The notes under the pieces are model-generated. The model was not told where the DNA came from and searched no databases. It saw only the letters and a list, made by a program, of their open reading frames with translations. Below, in pieces: positions 38,009 through 40,885 of a DNA stretch of 40,885 nt. The translations under genes and the position numbers were made by a program. The stretch covers positions 1 to 40,885 of the forward strand of contig RFPI01000008.1 in the NCBI GenBank assembly GCA_009926205.1, written 5' to 3'. The stretch's first letter is position 1. Each line of letters begins with the position of its first letter. Source of the stretch: Methylophilaceae bacterium. GTDB lineage: Bacteria > Pseudomonadota > Gammaproteobacteria > Burkholderiales > Methylophilaceae.

Positions 38009-39344
38009 GCCGGATAACGATACCATTGCCGCGATTGCAACGGCATCCGGCATCGCGAGTATAGGTGTTATTCGTATATCAGGATCCCAGGCTAAGCAAA
38101 TTGCGCAAGCCATATTGGGACAAACAATCAGCCCCCGAGTAGCTTACTACTTACCATTTTTAGATAGCGATCAAACGGTTATTGACCGTGGCATCGCTAT
38201 TTTTTTTGCAGGTCCCCACTCTTACACTGGGGAGGATGTCCTTGAGCTTCAGGCGCATGGCGGCAGCATTGTTCTTCAACTTCTTCTTCAGGCATGTTTA
38301 AAACAAGGCGCTAGACAAGCTGAGCCGGGGGAGTTCACCAAAAGAGCGTTTCTAAATGGAAAAATGGACTTAGCCCAGGCTGAAGCTGTCGTCGATATTT
38401 TGAACGCCTCTACGGTACAAGCTGCAAAAAGTGCCATGCGTTCACTTTCCGGAGAGTTTTCTAAATTAATCCATATCCTCTTAAATGAATTAACCGAACT
38501 TAGAGTATACGTAGAGGCTTGCATTGATTTTCCTGAGGAGGACATAGACTTTATTAGTGCCGGCCGTATTCAAGAGCGTATTCATAATATTCAGACAGAG
38601 CTTGCAAAAATATTTAAACAATCGCAACAAGGGGTTTTACTCAAAGACGGTTTAGTGGTGGTTTTAATTGGCCAACCCAATGTTGGCAAATCCAGTCTCA
38701 TTAATCAGCTGTCAGGAGATGAGGTGGCAATCGTTACCCCAGTTGCTGGAACTACGCGAGATACGATTTCAACTGACATCCAAATTCAAGGCGTTCCTTT
38801 TACTCTTGTCGATACTGCTGGACTAAGAGAGACAAATGATGAGATTGAAAAAATCGGTATTGCAAAAACATGGAAAACGATAGAAAGAGCCAATATTGCA
38901 TTATTTTTAGTGGATGCGAATCATGACATTGGCGAAAAAGAAAAATCGATTTTAGATAGGTTGCCGCAAGAAGTTAAAAAGATTTGGGTGCACAATAAAA
39001 TCGACTTGACCGAGCGTTTGGCAGAAATTCAATATCAAAGTGACCCGCATGTTTATATTTCTGCAAAACATGGCGAAGGTGTGGATCTTCTGAAAAAAGT
39101 TTTATTAGAAAGCGTGGGCATGCAGGATTTGGGTGAAAATGCATTTACTGCCCGGACACGTCATTTAAAAACAATTTCGCTGGTGGCGGACTATCTCAAC
39201 TTGTCTCTTGCTAACCTAGCGCAGGCAGAGCTGCTGGCTGAGAATTTGAGACTGGCACAACAAGAACTTTCGAGCATTACTGGTGAATTTACTGCGGACG
39301 ACCTGTTAGGCGAGATATTTGGTTCGTTTTGTATTGGTAAGTGA
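37995..39344 (+). CDS. mnmE: tRNA uridine-5-carboxymethylaminomethyl modification GTPase MnmE
   Basis: MnmE acts with MnmG to modify the wobble uridine of several tRNAs. The 449-residue protein has the N-terminal folate-binding domain starting [19 protein letters not shown], a GTPase domain with G1 GQPNVGKS (226-233), GTTRDT (252-257), DTAG (273-276) and NKID, and the C-terminal CIGK with its catalytic cysteine. The frame is open back to 37965 inside yidC, but the ATG at 37995 after AAAGGA gives the family start. Its partner mnmG begins at 40590, separated by two cytochrome genes on the opposite strand. Confidence 0.96.
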   Translation: MLTLKPDNDTIAAIATASGIASIGVIRISGSQAKQIAQAILGQTISPRVAYYLPFLDSDQTVIDRGIAIFFAGPHSYTGEDVLELQAHGGSIVLQLLLQACLKQGARQAEPGEFTKRAFLNGKMDLAQAEAVVDILNASTVQAAKSAMRSLSGEFSKLIHILLNELTELRVYVEACIDFPEEDIDFISAGRIQERIHNIQTELAKIFKQSQQGVLLKDGLVVVLIGQPNVGKSSLINQLSGDEVAIVTPVAGTTRDTISTDIQIQGVPFTLVDTAGLRETNDEIEKIGIAKTWKTIERANIALFLVDANHDIGEKEKSILDRLPQEVKKIWVHNKIDLTERLAEIQYQSDPHVYISAKHGEGVDLLKKVLLESVGMQDLGENAFTARTRHLKTISLVADYLNLSLANLAQAELLAENLRLAQQELSSITGEFTADDLLGEIFGSFCIGK

Positions 39345-39977
39345 TTATCTTCTAAACAATTTCATCAGCAATCTTTTCAAAAAACCTTCAATCGCAAAAA
39401 TTCTTTTTGTTTCACGTGAAACATCGTTTCGATTGGCAGGTTCAATGCTATTCTGGATGTCATGTTTTTTGCCAGTAATCATGGCTAAAATCAAATTTTC
39501 TCTATGCAAAAGAGATTCAATCAATACCCCAGAGATGTGCGATGCAATCAGAATCAGCCAAGACCAAGCGCTATAGAAATGAAGGTCTTGCAGGTATGCA
39601 GGATTATTCCATAACCAGCCATCGTTATAGACCAGAAAGCCACTGCTTACAGTCATAATGCCGGCTCCCAGCATAAGATAAATAACTAATGATCCCGCAG
39701 GATTGTGCCCCACAAAAGGCTTAGCCTTTCCCCTAAAAATTTTAAAGGTATATCGAAGCGCTCTTTCGGGGTCTGGAGGAAAGCTCTGGAATTTGGCATA
39801 ACCAGTATTTAGGAAGCCCCAAATAATACGAATAAAAATCACCGTGGCAGCGACATAACCCGCATTCACATGGGTTAGTCGTTGCCACTCGGATTCATGT
39901 GTCAGAAATGCGACAGCGAATGAGACAACTAAAGTCCAATGACAAATCCTGACTATAGGGTCCCATACATATCGCAT
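39345..39977 (-). CDS. Cytochrome b561-family membrane protein
   Basis: The 210-residue protein opens VWDPIVRICHW, the typical start of bacterial di-heme cytochrome b561/hydrogenase cytochrome b subunits, and has about four transmembrane helices (roughly 11-27, 38-56, 94-115 and 133-155). Histidines H13, H36, H133 and H147 are candidate heme ligands. A polar C-terminal tail (about 165-210) contains VSRET (186-190), which is encoded by a perfect parS site. It follows the cytochrome c gene after 6 nt and probably passes quinol-derived electrons to it. Its stop codon abuts the mnmE stop with no bases between them. Confidence 0.88.
   Translation of the reverse strand: MRYVWDPIVRICHWTLVVSFAVAFLTHESEWQRLTHVNAGYVAATVIFIRIIWGFLNTGYAKFQSFPPDPERALRYTFKIFRGKAKPFVGHNPAGSLVIYLMLGAGIMTVSSGFLVYNDGWLWNNPAYLQDLHFYSAWSWLILIASHISGVLIESLLHRENLILAMITGKKHDIQNSIEPANRNDVSRETKRIFAIEGFLKRLLMKLFRR
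39408..39423. other. parS: parS centromere site inside the cytochrome b561 gene
   Basis: TGTTTCACGTGAAACA is a perfect 16-bp match to the chromosomal parS consensus bound by ParB (Spo0J) and is fully palindromic. It lies within the coding region of the b561 gene, where it is read as VSRET. It sits about 4-5 kb from the dnaA region, as expected for an origin-proximal centromere. parA and parB are not in the window; they commonly follow mnmG and rsmG. Confidence 0.93.
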
Positions 39978-39983
39978 ATAAAA

Positions 39984-40406
39984 CTACTTAACGCTAATCA
40001 AATAAGTAACGAAGTTTGCTTTCTCTTTAGCAGAGCAATCGCGGCCTGTAATGTCATTACAGTGCTTAGTAAAGTTCTTTTCAACTTTATCAATATCAGC
40101 AAAACGCTTTTCGTTAATGGCTGGTGCTAGAGGACGAATAGGTTTGCCCGTCACGATATGCTTGCCTTGGTCGGCTGGGTTTGCAGTATGGCAAGATGCG
40201 CAAGCCGTTGGTTTGCCTTTAATCAATAGCTCACGATTGAAAAAAGCTTTGCCTTCTTCCGCGGATGGGCCTGCAAAGGCTGGATCGATGTTTTTAGCGA
40301 TCACTGCATATTTGTCAGCAAATTTCTGGGCAGAGGCAACGTCGGCAGTTGCATTCAAGCTTGCCAAAGCAAATAGACTCAATAAAGTTAAACTGATTTT
40401 TTTCAT
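39984..40406 (-). CDS. Periplasmic monoheme cytochrome c'' (SHP/DUF1924 family)
   Basis: A signal peptide (cleavage probably at NATA-D, residue 21/22) precedes a mature protein of about 119 residues. The heme site is CASCH (C69, C72, H73). A later KHC segment has H115, and C116 and C124 flank NDITGRD. This matches, as I recall it, cytochrome c'' of Methylophilus methylotrophus, where a second histidine is the sixth heme ligand lost on reduction and a neighbouring disulfide is present. The related SHP of Rhodobacter binds oxygen and NO through an asparagine-ligated heme. AGGAG lies 6 nt before the ATG. The b561 gene follows directly. Confidence 0.9.
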   Translation of the reverse strand: MKKISLTLLSLFALASLNATADVASAQKFADKYAVIAKNIDPAFAGPSAEEGKAFFNRELLIKGKPTACASCHTANPADQGKHIVTGKPIRPLAPAINEKRFADIDKVEKNFTKHCNDITGRDCSAKEKANFVTYLISVK

Positions 40407-40456
40407 ATTTCGCTCCTAGGTTATTTAATTAACTCACAAGCAGATTGTATGCCATC

Positions 40457-40468
40457 TTTGTTAACAAA
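40457..40468. promoter_or_regulatory. 12-bp palindrome upstream of the cytochrome c'' gene
   Basis: TTTGTTAACAAA is a perfect 12-bp palindrome. It lies 8 bp upstream of a possible -10 box (TACAAT, complement of 40444-40449) for the cytochrome c'' gene, where a regulator could block or assist polymerase. No convincing -35 box is visible, and the surrounding DNA is AT-rich, so a role as operator is only a suggestion. Confidence 0.3.
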
Positions 40469-40513
40469 ATATTTCTTATTTCACATTTTCATATGCTTTC
40501 CCCAATAAATATT

Positions 40514-40529
40514 GGTTTCACGTGAAACA
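40514..40529. other. parS: Second parS site, between the cytochrome c'' gene and mnmG
   Basis: GGTTTCACGTGAAACA matches the parS consensus at 15 of 16 positions; the 14-bp palindromic core GTTTCACGTGAAAC is intact. It is intergenic, 1.1 kb from the site at 39408-39423. Two sites this close together near an origin are typical of a ParB loading zone. Confidence 0.88.
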
Positions 40530-40589
40530 TTTGGTTTATAAAACATTGTCTTTTAAGTAAAATGTCAGAAATTTTGAGTTTGGGTAAAA

Positions 40590-40885
40590 ATGAATTTCGA
40601 AGAAAAATTTGATGTCATTGTTGTTGGTGGAGGTCACGCTGGGACAGAGGCTGCCTTGGCGGCCGCGCGTATGGGGCAAAAAACCCTATTATTGACGCAC
40701 AACATTGAAACATTGGGTCAAATGTCTTGTAACCCCTCTATCGGAGGTATAGGTAAAGGGCATTTGGTCAGAGAGGTGGATGCCCTAGGCGGAGCCATGG
40801 CGATTGCGACCGATGAGGGTGGAATTCAATTCCGTACGCTTAACGCAAGCAAAGGACCAGCGGTACGTGCAACGCGCGCACAAGC
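40590..40885 (+). CDS. mnmG: tRNA uridine-5-carboxymethylaminomethyl modification enzyme MnmG (5' part only)
   Basis: MnmG is the FAD-dependent partner of MnmE in wobble-uridine modification. The first 98 codons are present and the gene runs off the right edge. The start contains the FAD-binding [21 protein letters not shown] region (split by a conserved GxGxxG pattern), followed by [24 protein letters not shown], which is nearly invariant in the family. The ATG follows a weak GGGT. In most related genomes rsmG, parA and parB come next. Confidence 0.96.
   Translation, partial: MNFEEKFDVIVVGGGHAGTEAALAAARMGQKTLLLTHNIETLGQMSCNPSIGGIGKGHLVREVDALGGAMAIATDEGGIQFRTLNASKGPAVRATRAQ

Noticed and set aside
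40426-40442. ArcA-like string GTTAATTAAATAAC upstream of the cytochrome c'' ribosome binding site
   Set aside because: It is simple AT-rich sequence, and no ArcA homologue is visible; a binding site cannot be claimed.

Overview
This window is a conserved chromosomal housekeeping segment of a betaproteobacterium that includes the replication-origin neighbourhood. Gene order (rplM-rpsI-argC-erpA-anmK-tyrS next to an rRNA operon; yicC-gmk-rpoZ-spoT-recG-ubiCA; cutA-dsbD-tlpA-aroQ-accBC-prmA; gyrB-dnaN-dnaA | rpmH-rnpA-yidD-yidC-mnmE) fits Betaproteobacteria. A close match by eye to cytochrome c'' of Methylophilus methylotrophus points to Methylophilaceae, but that assignment is inference. I see no insertion sequences, prophage genes, CRISPR arrays or tRNA genes.

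Layout. 1-260: upstream region of an rRNA operon running off the left edge on the minus strand, with two tandem promoters and a boxA antitermination site. 263-6530: tyrS, then anmK and gltA on the plus strand converging on erpA, argC, rpsI and rplM. 6643-14555: an eight-gene minus-strand cluster (yicC, gmk, rpoZ, spoT, ridA, recG, ubiC, ubiA). 14669-17487: rph, rdgB, an unknown 80-residue gene and hemW. 17489-22964: argH, then hemC, hemD and aroG, then a ferredoxin-fused oxidoreductase. 23052-29055: cutA, dsbD, a TlpA-like lipoprotein, aroQ, accB, accC, prmA. 29052-35471: gyrB-DUF2721-oxyR behind dnaA and dnaN, all minus. 35677-39344: rpmH to mnmE on the plus strand. 39345-40406: a cytochrome c''/cytochrome b561 pair on the minus strand with two parS sites. 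40590 to the end: start of mnmG.

How the genes work together. The strand switch between dnaA and rpmH, a cluster of DnaA boxes between dnaA and dnaN, a perfect DnaA box upstream of dnaA and two ParB-binding parS sites about 5-6 kb away mark an origin and segregation region. Growth control forms a second thread: the rRNA promoters and the rplM promoter all have GC-rich discriminators, the typical feature of ppGpp-controlled promoters, and the window also encodes SpoT and the omega subunit of RNA polymerase. Other genes cover tetrapyrrole, ubiquinone, arginine, aromatic and fatty-acid precursors, periplasmic thiol chemistry and peroxide sensing.

Nearly everything belongs to known families. I found no convincing new multi-gene system. 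The best items for follow-up are the parS site inside a cytochrome b561 coding region, the cytochrome c''/b561 pair, the gyrB-DUF2721-oxyR unit, the 80-residue unknown gene and the two candidate origin segments. Several starts were revised because the longest frame began with an implausible TTG or GTG, or overlapped its own ribosome binding site.
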